NCBI GenBank assembly: GCA_963734025.1
Contig: CAVTFR010000017.1
Location: forward strand, 186,001-250,000
Direction of reading: 5' to 3'
Length of the DNA: 64,000 bases
Origin: JACVRW01 sp963734025
GTDB taxonomy: Bacteria; Actinomycetota; Thermoleophilia; Solirubrobacterales; Thermoleophilaceae
Below the pieces are notes generated by a model. That model was given only the letters and a program-made list of their open reading frames with translations, was not told the DNA's origin and searched no databases. Below, one piece after another: positions 16,366 to 25,803 of this stretch; the stretch's first letter is position 1, and each line of letters starts with the position of its first letter. The translations under genes were made by a program, and so were the position numbers.

Positions 16366-16378
16366 GAGAATCATTCTC
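16366..16378. promoter_or_regulatory. Fur/Zur-type operator in front of znuA-like gene
   Basis: GAGAATCATTCTC is a perfect 13-base inverted repeat with a single central base, 20-32 bases before the ATG of the metal-binding lipoprotein gene. It matches the inner part of Fur-superfamily boxes (GATAATGATAATCATTATC in enterics; TGAAAATGATTTTCA for actinobacterial Zur). With a zinc-type binding protein downstream, and a Fur-family regulator at 19856-20293, zinc-responsive repression is the likely reading. Confidence 0.7.
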
Positions 16379-16397
16379 AGTTAGACTGCGGCGGCGA

Positions 16398-17324
16398 ATG
16401 CACCGCCCGCTCGTACCGCTGATCGTGCTCGTCCTGGTGCTCGCCGGCGGCTGCGGCTCCGGCTCCGGCGGCTCCGATTCGGACGCCGCGCTCACTGCCG
16501 TCGCCACGACGACGGAGGTCGCCGACCTCGCCCGCACCGTCGGAGGTGAGCGCGTCGACGTCCGCGGGCTGCTGGCGCCGGGCGCGGACCCGCACGGCTA
16601 CGAGCCGCGCCCGAGCGACGCCGCCTCGATAGCCGAGGCCGGGGTCGTGTTCAAGTCCGGCGGCGACCTCGACGAGTGGCTCGACGAGCTCGTGGACAGC
16701 GCGGGCGGCGACGCTCAGGTCGTCGATCTGATCGACTCCGTGGAGACGATCGAGGGCGACGACGAGACCGACCCGCACTGGTGGCAGGACCCCCGCAACG
16801 CCGTGCTCGCCGTCGCCGCGATCCGCGACGCCCTGATCGATGCCGACCCCGGCGGCAGGAGGGCCTACGAGCTGCGCGCGGCCGCCTACACGCGCAGGCT
16901 GCGCCGGCTCGACGGCGAGATCGCCGCGTGCATCGAGCAGGTGCCGCAGGACAAGCGCAAGCTCGTCACGACCCATGATTCACTCGCCTATTTCGCCGAT
17001 CGCTACGGAGTGCAGGTGATCGGCTCCGTCATCCCCTCGTTGTCGACGCAGGCGCAGCCGTCAGCGGGCGACGTCGCCGAGCTGGTCGATCAGGTGCGCG
17101 ACGAGGGTGTCGAGGCCGTCTTTCCCGAGGCGGGGTTGAGCCGGCGCCTGGAGCAGGCGCTCGCACGCGAGGCCGGGGTGGAGGTCGGCGATCCGCTCTG
17201 GGCGGACACGCTCGGCGGGGACGGCAGCGGCGCAGAGAGCTACATCGACGCGATGGCCGCCAATACCGCGGCGCTCGTCGACGGCATGAGCGGCGGCCGC
17301 GTGAGCTGCCGGCCGGCGGGCTAA
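16398..17324 (+). CDS. znuA: Zinc/manganese-type ABC transporter substrate-binding lipoprotein
   Basis: A 308-residue cluster A-I metal-binding protein. A lipoprotein signal (LVPLIVLVLVLAGGC, lipobox LAGGC) precedes a mature domain starting AVATTTEVADLARTVGGERV. Metal ligands are suggested by GADPHGYEPRPSD, TDPHWWQDPRNA, TTHDSLAYFADRYG and VFPEAGLSRRLEQAL, the usual His-His-His-Asp/Glu positions. The His-rich loop typical of ZnuA is short, replaced by an acidic EGDDETDPHWW, so Mn or Zn are both possible. No permease or ATPase gene is adjacent, so it acts with a transporter encoded elsewhere. The second ATG was chosen because the first lies within the operator. Confidence 0.85.
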   Translation: MHRPLVPLIVLVLVLAGGCGSGSGGSDSDAALTAVATTTEVADLARTVGGERVDVRGLLAPGADPHGYEPRPSDAASIAEAGVVFKSGGDLDEWLDELVDSAGGDAQVVDLIDSVETIEGDDETDPHWWQDPRNAVLAVAAIRDALIDADPGGRRAYELRAAAYTRRLRRLDGEIAACIEQVPQDKRKLVTTHDSLAYFADRYGVQVIGSVIPSLSTQAQPSAGDVAELVDQVRDEGVEAVFPEAGLSRRLEQALAREAGVEVGDPLWADTLGGDGSGAESYIDAMAANTAALVDGMSGGRVSCRPAG

Positions 17325-17352
17325 GCCTCGGCGGCTGCCTGTAACGCGAGGT

Positions 17353-19756
17353 TCAGGCTCCTGGCGCCGGTTCCGGCTCGGGTGCCGGAACGGCGCTGGG
17401 AGGCGGCTTCTCGTCGAAGTAGTCACCACCCTCGATGCTGATGTGGGGGAGGATCCGGTCGAGCCAGTGGGGCAGCCAGATCGTCCTCCTGCCGGCGACC
17501 GTGATCAACGCGGGCACGAACAGGCACACCACGACCGCGTCGATTACGACCGCCGTTGCCAGACCGAGGCCGAATTGCTTGATCGTCGGATCGCCGTTCA
17601 GGACGAAGCTGCCGAACACACAGAACATGACGGCCGCCGCCGCCCCGATGATGCGTCCCGAGTAGCCGAGCCCCTCGATCACGGTCGCGCGAGCGCCCTT
17701 GCCCTCCTTGAAGTGCTCCTGGATCTGGGTCAGCAGGAAGACCTGGTAGTCGGTCGAGAGGCCGAACAGGATCGCGAACATGATCAACGGCACGAAGCTC
17801 ACCACGGGTATGGAGCCGTCGAGTCCGATCAGGCTCGAGGCAAACCCCTCCTGGAAGACGAGCGTGAGCACGCCGTAGGCCGCTCCGACCGAGATGAGGT
17901 TCATCACGGCTGCCTGAGCGGGGATCAGCAGGGAGCGGAATCCGACCAGCAGCACCAGGAAGCTGAGCGCCGCGACCACCAGGATGACCAGCGGGAGCTT
18001 GCTGGTGATCTTCTCGGCGAGGTCCACGTACGCGGCGGTGGTGCCACCCACGAAGGCCGTCATGCCCTGGCCCTTGGTCGCCTCCGGGATGGTGGTGTCC
18101 CTCAGGCGGGAGACCAGGTCCTCGGTGGCGAGGTCGGACGGCGCGGTCGTGGCAATGAGCGTGTAGACGGCCGCAGTTCCCTGCTTGTTGACCAGCGGCT
18201 GCGTCACGGAATCGACGCCCTTGGTCTTCTGGAGGTCCTTGCGCAGGGTCTGGAGGCGCGGGTCGGTCGCTGGCTGCTCGGCCTTCTTCTTCTTGTTGGC
18301 GAGCTCGTTGGACTGCTTCTGCGTCTGCTGCTTTGCCTCCTGCTGCGCCTGCTGCTGGGTCGCGCCCTCAAGCTCAGCCTGCTGCTCGATCTGCTGCTGC
18401 TGCTGCTGCAGCTGCTTCTCGTTCTGACTGATCGTGTTGAGGTTCTTCTGGTTCGGCTTCGCAGGCCTTGCTGAGCTGGGTGGAGATCAGGAACGGCCCG
18501 TTGGTGCCCTCCCCGAAGCCCTTCCCGATCAGGTCGTAGGCCTGGCGAGCGGTCGTGTCGGTCGGCTCTGCCCCCACGTCCTCCTGGCCCAGGTGCATCG
18601 ACAGCGTGGGTATCGACAGCGCGAGCAGGATCGCCAGCACAGCGACGATCACCGGCCAGCGGTGATTGGCGATCCCCGTGGCCAGCCTCGTCCACAGTGG
18701 GGACTGCACCTCGTCGGCGCGAGCCTTGCGGAACGGCAGCGTGAGCGCCGAGACGTGCGTTCCGAGCAGCGCGAACAGGGCCGGCAGCAGGGTAAGCGCG
18801 CCAAGGATGGCGAAGGCCACCGCGATCGCCGACGTGTAGCCCAGGGTCGTGACCAGCGGGATCCCGGCGACCACGAGCGCCAGCAGCGAGATCGCAACGG
18901 TGCCGCCCGCGAACAGGACCGCGCCGCCCGCGGTCGCGAGCGCACGCGCAATCGACTCGTGGACCTCCATGCCCTCGGCGACCTGTGCACGGTGCTTGGT
19001 GACGATGAACAGCGAGTAGTCGATCCCGACCGCTAGTCCGATCATGGTCGCCAGCGTGGGCGCGGTCGTGGGGATGTCGGCGATGTGGCTGAGGAGCGTC
19101 ACGACGCTCAGGCCGCACAACAGGCCGAGCACGGCGGTGAGGATCGGGAGCCCCGCCGCCACCGCGGAGCCGAACACGAGCAGCAGGATCACCAGCGCGG
19201 CGGCAATCCCGATCTTGTCGCTGGCCCCGGTGTCCGGCTTGGAGAGCTCCTGGCCGACGTAGCCGCCGATGGCCACCTGCAAGCCCGCCTTCTTCGCCGG
19301 ATCGGCGGCGTCGAGCACCGCGTTGCCCTCGTCCTCGGTGATGCTCCCCTGGCCGACGTCGAGCGCCACCGATATGTAGCCGATCTTCTTGTCCTTGCTG
19401 AGCGCGTTGGACCCGGCGTCGCTCAAGGGGCTCACGGCCGCGGTCACGTGCGGCGTCTTCTTCAGGGCGCTCACCGACTGCTTGATGGCCTTCGAGTACT
19501 TCGAGTCGGTCAGCTTGCCGCTGTCGGTGGCCACCACGAGCGGGTTCGTTCCGTAGGCCTGGCTCGGGAAGCGGCCGCTCAGGAGGTCAGTGGCGCTTTG
19601 GCTCCCGGTGCCCGGCAGGGTCACGTTGTTGGTGGTCTGCGAGCCGGCCCCTTGGGCGACGATCACAAGTGCCACGACGAGTACCAGCCAGAGCCCGAGC
19701 ACCACGAACCGCCAGCGCGCGCAGGCACGGCCGAGTCCATAGAGCAGGCCTGTCAT
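17353..19756 (-). pseudogene. MmpL/RND-family membrane transporter, split by one +1 frameshift
   Basis: About 800 residues in two frames. The first part (19756 down to about 18450) gives an N-terminal helix (WRFVVLGLWLVLVVALVIV), a periplasmic domain, and five helices including GLAVGIDYSLFIVTKHRAQ. The second part (to 17353) gives another periplasmic segment and five helices including LFGLSTDYQVFLLTQIQEHF. Together they form the MMPL double repeat for lipid or small-molecule export. The switch lies near 18445-18455; removing one base joins SKACEAEP to KNLNTISQNEKQL. A striking Gln-rich linker (QLQQQQQQIEQQAELEG, then TQQQAQQEAKQQTQKQ) follows it. Sequence error is as likely as inactivation. 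Confidence 0.82.
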
Positions 19757-19855
19757 TCAGATTTCCTTGCCCCAACGAGAGGAGAGCGAGTCGTCCCGGA
19801 AGGGTATGCGGGGCGAACCGGCCGCGCAAGCCGCGCCGAGTCACTTTGCAAGCCG

Positions 19856-20293
19856 TCAGGCCAAGTTGCGGCAGCTGGGGCAGGTGCCCCTGAGCGTCAC
19901 GTCGTGCGCCCCGACCGAATACTCGACACGACCGGCGAGCCGCTCGATCACGCGCTCGAGCTCGGGATCCTCGAAGGCCTTGGTGCGGCCGCAGCTGTCG
20001 CAGACGAGGTGGTGATGGTGCTCTCCGTCCGGGTGGACAGGCTCATAGCGCGCGACCGGCTCGCCGACGTCGACGCGGCGCACGAGCCTCATGTCGTCGA
20101 GCAGCTGCAGCGCGCGGTAGATGCTGGCCACGCCGACGCCTTCGCCGCGCTCGCGCAGGCGCTCGGAGATCTCCTGCGCGGTGACGCTACAGCCGAGCTC
20201 GTCGAGCGCAGAGACCACCGCCGCGCGCGGTGTGCTCACGCGGTAGCCGCCCCCCTCGAGGGCCTCGTGCGCGTATCCGACCCAGTCGCTCAT
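19856..20293 (-). CDS. Fur-family metalloregulator (Zur-like)
   Basis: A 145-residue Fur-superfamily repressor. The winged helix comes first (STPRAAVVSALDELG, then GVASIYRALQLLDDM, about residues 20-65). The dimer/metal domain has HPDGEHHHHLVCDSCG followed by the second Cys pair GTCPSCRNLA, a structural zinc site. The HHHH run and the lack of PerR-type diagnostic residues favour a zinc sensor (Zur/FurB). It is the best candidate to bind the palindrome at 16366-16378. Start at the ATG 20293, which gives the usual family length. Confidence 0.85.
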   Translation of the reverse strand: MSDWVGYAHEALEGGGYRVSTPRAAVVSALDELGCSVTAQEISERLRERGEGVGVASIYRALQLLDDMRLVRRVDVGEPVARYEPVHPDGEHHHHLVCDSCGRTKAFEDPELERVIERLAGRVEYSVGAHDVTLRGTCPSCRNLA

Positions 20294-20432
20294 GCCGCGT
20301 TCAAGGATAGGGTCCGCCTGCCGGGCTACGCGGTCGACCCGCGCTGGCATGACGCATGCACCACGTGGTCGAGGGCGGCGGCCGCTCACCCGTGGGGCGA
20401 GCGGCGGCCCTGCATCCTCGTGCGTCGCGGCG

Positions 20433-21038
<606 letters not shown>

Positions 21039-21125
21039 GTCTCTCACTCCTTGAATCGCTGGCTACATCCGTGACTCTATGCATCCCCGGGATCACGCGG
21101 TCAGACGCTAGGCTTGAGCGCCCGA

Positions 21126-21208
21126 GCGGCTGTGGCGGAATGGCAGACGCGCCGTCTTCAGGTGGCGGTGGGCTAACGCCCGTGGAGGTTCGACTCCTCT
21201 CAGCCGCA
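21126..21208 (+). tRNA. tRNA-Leu (anticodon CAG)
   Basis: A class II tRNA of 83 bases. The acceptor stem pairs GCGGCTG with CAGCCGC. The anticodon stem pairs CCGTC with GGCGG around the loop TTCAGGT, with CAG at 21159-21161. A long variable arm (TGGGCTAACGCCCG region) is typical of Leu. The T arm GGAGG-TTCGACT-CCTCT is intact. CCA is not encoded. A rho-independent-type hairpin follows. Confidence 0.95.
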
Positions 21209-21218
21209 TCAGGCAAGA

Positions 21219-21240
21219 GGGGCTCCCGGCTGGGAGCCCC
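21219..21240 (+). terminator. Hairpin terminator after tRNA-Leu
   Basis: A 9-base perfect stem, GGGGCTCCC pairing with GGGAGCCCC around a GGCT loop, begins 11 bases after the tRNA. It is followed by TTCGTCGTTCG, a weak U-rich tail, as is common in high-GC genomes. Confidence 0.75.
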
Positions 21241-21407
21241 TTCGTCGTTCGGGGAGGGGTACGGTCAGCGGGTGAGCGCGTGGAGCGCCCTTCGTCGCTG
21301 GACGAGCGCTCCGAGGCGCAGCGAATCTCGGACAAGCGTCACCACGAGGGCGCAGGTGCCGAGCATGCCACGCGCCACTGGGAGTCCAGCCGCGGCGGCG
21401 GCGGAGT

Positions 21408-22034
21408 TTAGGCGTTCGAGCGCCGCTTCTGCGGCGTGCGGAACACGTAGTCCCAGAACGGCGCGCTGACGCCGAAGCCGCGCGTGTCGTCCTGGAAGTG
21501 GTGGCGCATGTGGAGCTCGCGGATCAGCTTGCCGAGGCGGGTGCGCGGGCGGTGGTGGTGCACGTGGTAGTGGGTCATGTCGTACGCCAGGTAACCGCTC
21601 AGGAAGCCGGCCATGAAGACGTGCGCCCAAGGCGTCCCGAGGACGAGGACGAACAGGCCCCAGAAGCCGAGCGCGAGCGGCACGCTCACGGACGGCGGCA
21701 TGACGAGCCGGAGCGGATCGTTCGGATGGTCGTGGTGGACGCCGTGGATGATCCAGTGCAGGCGGGCGCCGATGCCCTCCTCCGGCTCGAAGTGGAAGAC
21801 GAGCCGGTGGAGCCAGTACTCGGTCAGCGTCCAGAAGAGGTAGCCGCCGATCACCAGCCCGATCACCTGCAGGGTGCTCGGCTCGCCGCGCGCGCCGATG
21901 ACGAACAGGACGACGATCGCGGGCACGAAGATGAGCGGCGGGACCATCGGATGAACGCGGGACAAACGGTCGAGGATGTCCGAGTCGAACATCCGGGGCG
22001 ACGCCTTGAGGAGGTCCGACCGCCGCGCTTCCAT
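21408..22034 (-). CDS. Fatty acid hydroxylase / sterol desaturase superfamily protein
   Basis: A 208-residue membrane di-iron oxygenase. The histidine clusters are in order: EYWLHRLVFHFEP, IHGVHHDHPND, DMTHYHVHHHRP and ELHMRHHFQD, the eight-His set that holds two irons. Membrane helices (VPPLIFVPAIVVLFVIG, VSVPLALGFWGLFVLVLG) flank them. Such enzymes hydroxylate or desaturate lipids, for example fatty acids or carotenoids. The length matches the short FA2H-like version. Start at the ATG 22034; it stands alone on this strand between noncoding stretches. Confidence 0.87.
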   Translation of the reverse strand: MEARRSDLLKASPRMFDSDILDRLSRVHPMVPPLIFVPAIVVLFVIGARGEPSTLQVIGLVIGGYLFWTLTEYWLHRLVFHFEPEEGIGARLHWIIHGVHHDHPNDPLRLVMPPSVSVPLALGFWGLFVLVLGTPWAHVFMAGFLSGYLAYDMTHYHVHHHRPRTRLGKLIRELHMRHHFQDDTRGFGVSAPFWDYVFRTPQKRRSNA

Positions 22035-22109
22035 GGCTCGAATTTAGCGCACGTCGCCGGCGGGTGGAAGCCAGGTGTTCGGGTGCCCTAACTCGCCCGG
22101 ATCCGGGAT

Positions 22110-22280
22110 TCAGGCGCGTCGCCACATATCGCCCCACGAGGCGACGAGAAACTCGAGCCCGAAGGCGGCCGTCACGCCGTATACGACGGTCTCGACCGGG
22201 GTGGCCTCCCCGGTGAAGATGCGGCCGAGCAGATAACAGGTGACCGCTCCCACGAAGAGCAGCCGCCCGGTGGCGTCCAT
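22110..22280 (-). CDS. Small hypothetical membrane protein
   Basis: A 56-residue frame starting ATG at 22280. It reads MDATGRLLFVGAVTCYLLGR, then a polar loop, then TVVYGVTAAFGLEFLVASWG and ends in WRRA. Two membrane segments with a basic C-terminus are plausible. It occupies most of the space between the hydroxylase and the SnoaL-like gene, and no other signal explains this stretch. No function can be assigned. Confidence 0.45.
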   Translation of the reverse strand: MDATGRLLFVGAVTCYLLGRIFTGEATPVETVVYGVTAAFGLEFLVASWGDMWRRA

Positions 22281-22385
22281 GCTGCAAAAGTTTGCGTCCC
22301 GGCCCGCTCGGCCCTGTGACGCCGCGGTGAAAGGCTGGTGAAGGTCCCGTTATCGGCGCCACGCGCGTAGCTAGGCTGCCGCTGG

Positions 22386-22793
22386 ATGAGCGAGTCCCCA
22401 GCGGCGGTGGTCGGTGATCTTTTCGAACGGGTCAACTCGGGCGACATCGACTCGGTGCTCGGGCGCCTGGCTCCCGACGCGGTCTTCGTCGTCCCGCCCG
22501 AGGCCTCAGCCGAGCCCGACACCTACGAGGGCCATGAGGGCGCCCGGCGCTACTTCGGCGGCTTCGACGGGATCCTCGAGGACGTCCGCTTCGAGCTGAT
22601 CGATGCCGAAGAGGTGTCGGCAGACACGGTGCTCGCCGAGTCACGTCTGCGCGGGCGCGGTGCAGCGACCGGGATCCAGGTCGCGCAGGACACCTTCGTC
22701 GTGATGACCGTGCGGGACGGCCTGGTGACCTTCATCACCACCTACAACGACCGCGACTCCGCGCTCGCGGCCCTCGGCAGCGGCTCGCGCTAG
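22386..22793 (+). CDS. SnoaL-like / NTF2-superfamily protein
   Basis: A 135-residue cone-shaped alpha+beta fold. It starts VVGDLFERVNSGDIDSVLG, followed by LAPDAVFVVPPEA, then GHEGARRYFGGFDGILED and FVVMTVRDGLVTFITTYNDR, the usual NTF2-like order. Members are isomerases, cyclases, limonene-epoxide-like hydrolases or binding proteins; the reaction is not predictable. The stop overlaps the stop of the convergent peroxidase gene by four bases. Confidence 0.8.
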   Translation: MSESPAAVVGDLFERVNSGDIDSVLGRLAPDAVFVVPPEASAEPDTYEGHEGARRYFGGFDGILEDVRFELIDAEEVSADTVLAESRLRGRGAATGIQVAQDTFVVMTVRDGLVTFITTYNDRDSALAALGSGSR

Positions 22794-24385
22794 CCGAGCG
22801 GCGCGAGCAGGTTCTTCTTCTCCTCGAACGCGAACAGCATGAGGTCGACCATCCGGAACGTGTTGTTGTTCGGCCCGAGCGAGGGCTTGAAGGCGGTGTC
22901 GCGCACGATTGAGTGCTCGCTCCCCTCCATCGCCCGGTGGAAGGTCTCCGCCACGATCCGGCCGCCGACACCCTTCATCTTGCCGTTGTTCAGCTCGGCC
23001 TCGCGCAGCACGTAGAACCAGAGCGGCGTGTCCTTGAGGAACGCCTCCCGCTGCCCCTGGGTCAAGAGCGACAGGTCCGCTCCGTTCTTGCCCTCGCGGA
23101 GCTGCTTCTTGGTCAGCTTGGTCAGGTTCACGCCCTTGCCCTTCATGAACGTGGCCATCTGCTGGCCCGTGGCGAGCTTGACCATCCGGGCACGCATCAG
23201 GTTGCGGAAGGCGAGATTGCGGCGCTTGTCGTTGAACGGCATGTTCGAGTTGCCCCCGAAGGTCTCCGGTGGCAGCGTCTTGAGTGGATCGACGAGCGCC
23301 GTGTCGATGCGCATCGCCCGGTTGAAGCGGTTGGCCGCGACCTCGAGGTTCGGCTTGTTCGCCTCACCGAAGTCGTAGAGCCGGCGGAAGTCGGCGGTCC
23401 AGTTCGCCGCGAGCCGCGGCAGGCCGCCGAGGTCGCCGCCCGTGGCCGAGAAGATGAACAGCCAGTCGAGGATCCCGGCGCCGAAGTCGAACGCCTTGTT
23501 CCAGTTGTAGGCCGCCCGGATCATCGAATGGCCGAGCCGGAAGCCGGCGACCGAGAACTCGATCGGCATGGTTGGCACGTCCGTGGGCAGCGCGTTCTTC
23601 TCGAAGACCTTGCGCCCGTTGTTGAAGACGTCGTTCAGGATCCCCTGCTGGCAGATCCGTGCCAGGTAGTCCGTCTTGATCATCCACTGGTAGTGCTTGA
23701 CCGCGAGCTCGCGGGCCTTCGCGAAGCGCTGCGAGGGCGGCACCGAGCTCGGCAGCGTGTCGACGATCCGGTTGTGGAAGCGGATCATCGCCAGGTGCGT
23801 CTGCGCGACCGCGAGGTTCTCGTCGTTGCGCGGGTCGGGAATGACCGCCTTGCGCTTCTTCTTCACGGTGTTGCCCAGGCCGCGCGGCAGGTCGAAGCCG
23901 TTCTTCGCGGGGAAGCCGTCGGCCGCCACCGTCTTGCCCATCTTCAGATGGCGGTCGTCCGAATAGAACTTGGCCGACTCGGGATCGGCCGGGCCCGCTC
24001 CGTAGAGCGAGTCCAGGTCTAGAGCGGGCGAGCGCGCCTGGAGCATCTGCGCCGGCGACACGTTCTGGCCCAGCATCACCGTCGTCTTGTCGAAGGTCAG
24101 GTCGTGGTCGATGAACTGGCCGAGGTAGGTGAAGCCGGCAGGGACCGGCCCCGACCCGCCGCCGCCCGCGGCCATCTCGCGGCCCACCTTCAGGGCGACG
24201 GCCTCGCTGATCTGCTTGCCGGACCCGTTGGGCCCCATCCGCGAGAAGCGGAAGGGCGGGGCGGCGGCCGCCGTCGCCGTCACGCCGGCGATGCCGGCGG
24301 TTCCGTCGGACTCGCGGCCGCCGATGCTTTCGCTCAGGAGTCCCTCCCCGATGACGTAGTAGCTCTCGGACCCGTGCGTCTCCAT
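22790..24385 (-). CDS. Heme peroxidase of the animal (cyclooxygenase/myeloperoxidase) superfamily
   Basis: A 531-residue enzyme. The distal heme region FTYLGQFIDHDLTFDKT holds the conserved QFxDHD with the catalytic His, and RLGHSMIRAAYNWN holds the proximal His ligand. These are the two diagnostic motifs of the peroxidase-cyclooxygenase superfamily (bacterial peroxicin/peroxidocerin-like groups). No signal peptide is clear, so it may be cytoplasmic or secreted by another route. The ATG at 24385 with AGGAG upstream is preferred to the longer frame start at 24457. Such enzymes oxidise halides, phenols or lipids with peroxide. Confidence 0.87.
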   Translation of the reverse strand: METHGSESYYVIGEGLLSESIGGRESDGTAGIAGVTATAAAAPPFRFSRMGPNGSGKQISEAVALKVGREMAAGGGGSGPVPAGFTYLGQFIDHDLTFDKTTVMLGQNVSPAQMLQARSPALDLDSLYGAGPADPESAKFYSDDRHLKMGKTVAADGFPAKNGFDLPRGLGNTVKKKRKAVIPDPRNDENLAVAQTHLAMIRFHNRIVDTLPSSVPPSQRFAKARELAVKHYQWMIKTDYLARICQQGILNDVFNNGRKVFEKNALPTDVPTMPIEFSVAGFRLGHSMIRAAYNWNKAFDFGAGILDWLFIFSATGGDLGGLPRLAANWTADFRRLYDFGEANKPNLEVAANRFNRAMRIDTALVDPLKTLPPETFGGNSNMPFNDKRRNLAFRNLMRARMVKLATGQQMATFMKGKGVNLTKLTKKQLREGKNGADLSLLTQGQREAFLKDTPLWFYVLREAELNNGKMKGVGGRIVAETFHRAMEGSEHSIVRDTAFKPSLGPNNNTFRMVDLMLFAFEEKKNLLAPLG

Positions 24386-24463
24386 GGCCAGTCTCCTGTC
24401 GTTCGCTGTGCCCCAAGCGAGCGCGAGGCTCACCCGCGACCCTTCCAGGTCAGCCATTTGGCG

Positions 24464-25171
24464 TCAATCCGCCAGGAGGGCGCCGGCCATGCCGCGGAGG
24501 CGCTCGGCCCAGGCTGGGTCGTCGAGCGCGTCCGAAGACTGCGCCTCGGCAGTCGCGCGCACCCGGGTCCAGAGCGCCGCTCGCTCGGGATCGAGGTCCG
24601 CTGCCTCCGCGTAGAGCATCATGCGGCGACGCGCGACGCGCCTCGCCTCGATCGGGTCGTCGGGGAGTGGCGGCGCCTCGGGGCAGATCAGCGCCCAGAT
24701 CTCCGCGTGGCGATCGCCGCGGGCGCCGTGCGGGTCGATGACCTTCCACGTGCCGTTCGCCCGCAGCGCGTTGCCGGGATGGAGGTCGAGGTGGACGAGC
24801 ACGTCGTCGGGCGATGGGAGGAGCAGCTCGTGGAGCTCCTCGGCGCCGCGCCAGCTCGCTGCGTAGGCCGTCATCGGCAGGATCGCCGCGGGCGGCGTGC
24901 CGGCCGCGTGCAGCCGGCGGGCCAGCCGGCCGAGCTCGGTGAGCATGTCGTCCCAGCCAAGCCCGGAGAGGAGCAGCGGCTCGCCGGGCCGGGCCTGCTC
25001 GAGCAGCAGAGTGAAGCCGTCGTCGCGCTCGCCGAGGAGCTCGATCGCCGCGCCCGTCGAACGCCAGAAGCCGAGCGTGACGGCCTCGGAGGCAAGCAGC
25101 GCGTCGTCGGGATGGCCGCGCGGCGTGAGCTTGAGGACCACCGCCCGGCTGGCACGGACCGCGGTGCACAC
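24464..25171 (-). CDS. Aminoglycoside phosphotransferase-like (APH/choline kinase fold) protein; N-terminus probably longer
   Basis: A kinase-like protein with VVLKLTPRGHPDD (ATP-binding Lys), DDVLVHLDLHPGNALRANG (catalytic HxDxxxxN) and TWKVIDPHGARGDRHAEIW (DPxG, with His at the usual Pro/Gly step). From GTG 25171 it has 235 residues. The frame stays open upstream with good coding sequence (RRLAGFWRGYWPKLDLDELR, then FTGGNVALV), completing the N-lobe. No ATG, GTG or TTG occurs upstream in frame as far as 25348. The true start may be CTG 25312 or another rare codon, or an indel may be present. The substrate is unknown; antibiotic resistance is not implied. Confidence 0.65.
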   Translation of the reverse strand: MCTAVRASRAVVLKLTPRGHPDDALLASEAVTLGFWRSTGAAIELLGERDDGFTLLLEQARPGEPLLLSGLGWDDMLTELGRLARRLHAAGTPPAAILPMTAYAASWRGAEELHELLLPSPDDVLVHLDLHPGNALRANGTWKVIDPHGARGDRHAEIWALICPEAPPLPDDPIEARRVARRRMMLYAEAADLDPERAALWTRVRATAEAQSSDALDDPAWAERLRGMAGALLAD

Positions 25172-25344
25172 GAGCGCGACGTTGCCGCCGGTGAACGGGC
25201 GGACGTCGCCCAGCTCCCAGGCGTCGACCGCCTGCGTGAGCCGGCTCTGGACGTCCCGCCGGAGCTCGTCGAGATCGAGCTTCGGCCAGTAGCCGCGCCA
25301 GAAGCCGGCCAGCCGGCGAAGCGGCTCCTCGGCGAGCCCCGGGT

Positions 25345-25614
25345 CTATTGGCGCTCGGGTCCGGGGCTGGGCTCGGGTCCGGGGCTGGGGCTGCGCTCGG
25401 GTGCGCCCGTCTCCTCGGGCGGGGCGGAGCGGTCGGGGCCCTTGACGCCCGGATCCTTGAGCGCGTCGACGGCGGCCTTGGCCTTGTCCGACATCGACCC
25501 TTCGCCCGCTTGGATGTCCTTCAGCTCGTGAAGGTCACCCTTGGCGGCCTCCGTGCCGCCGCGCTTGTTGAACATCTCCTTCGCCTTGTTGGCGAGGCTG
25601 CTGAAGCCGGCCAT
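25345..25614 (-). CDS. Small antitoxin-like (MT0933 family-like) protein with Pro-rich tail
   Basis: An 89-residue, highly charged protein. The N-terminal helix MAGFSSLANKAKEMFNKRGG and the following Lys/Ala/Asp-rich helices (SDKAKAAVDALKD) resemble the actinobacterial MT0933-type antitoxin family. The tail is a repeat (PSPGPEPSPGPER) encoded by imperfect copies of an 18-base unit at 25352-25400. A near-ideal GGAGGTGAT ribosome-binding site precedes the ATG. Antitoxin function is only a family label; no toxin gene is adjacent. It probably shares a transcript with the APH-like gene that follows. Confidence 0.6.
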   Translation of the reverse strand: MAGFSSLANKAKEMFNKRGGTEAAKGDLHELKDIQAGEGSMSDKAKAAVDALKDPGVKGPDRSAPPEETGAPERSPSPGPEPSPGPERQ

Positions 25615-25803
25615 GGCAATCACCTCCGTTGGGGGGAAAGGCACCTTGCACGGTACCGATCGGCGCGTCATGCCCTGAGCTCCCAGGCACGTCCGCGGAC
25701 GACCAGTGTGCGAACGCCCACCTTGTGGTGTGCATGGAGAGCGGGAGCGGCGTCGGGTCAGTGGGCAGACCGGGGTCGGTGCTTCGGGGAGTACGGTGCG
25801 GTT

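Noticed and set aside
25352..25400. Tandem repeat as CRISPR or minisatellite
   Set aside because: The imperfect 18-base units are inside a coding frame and specify a Pro-rich tail; there are no spacers.
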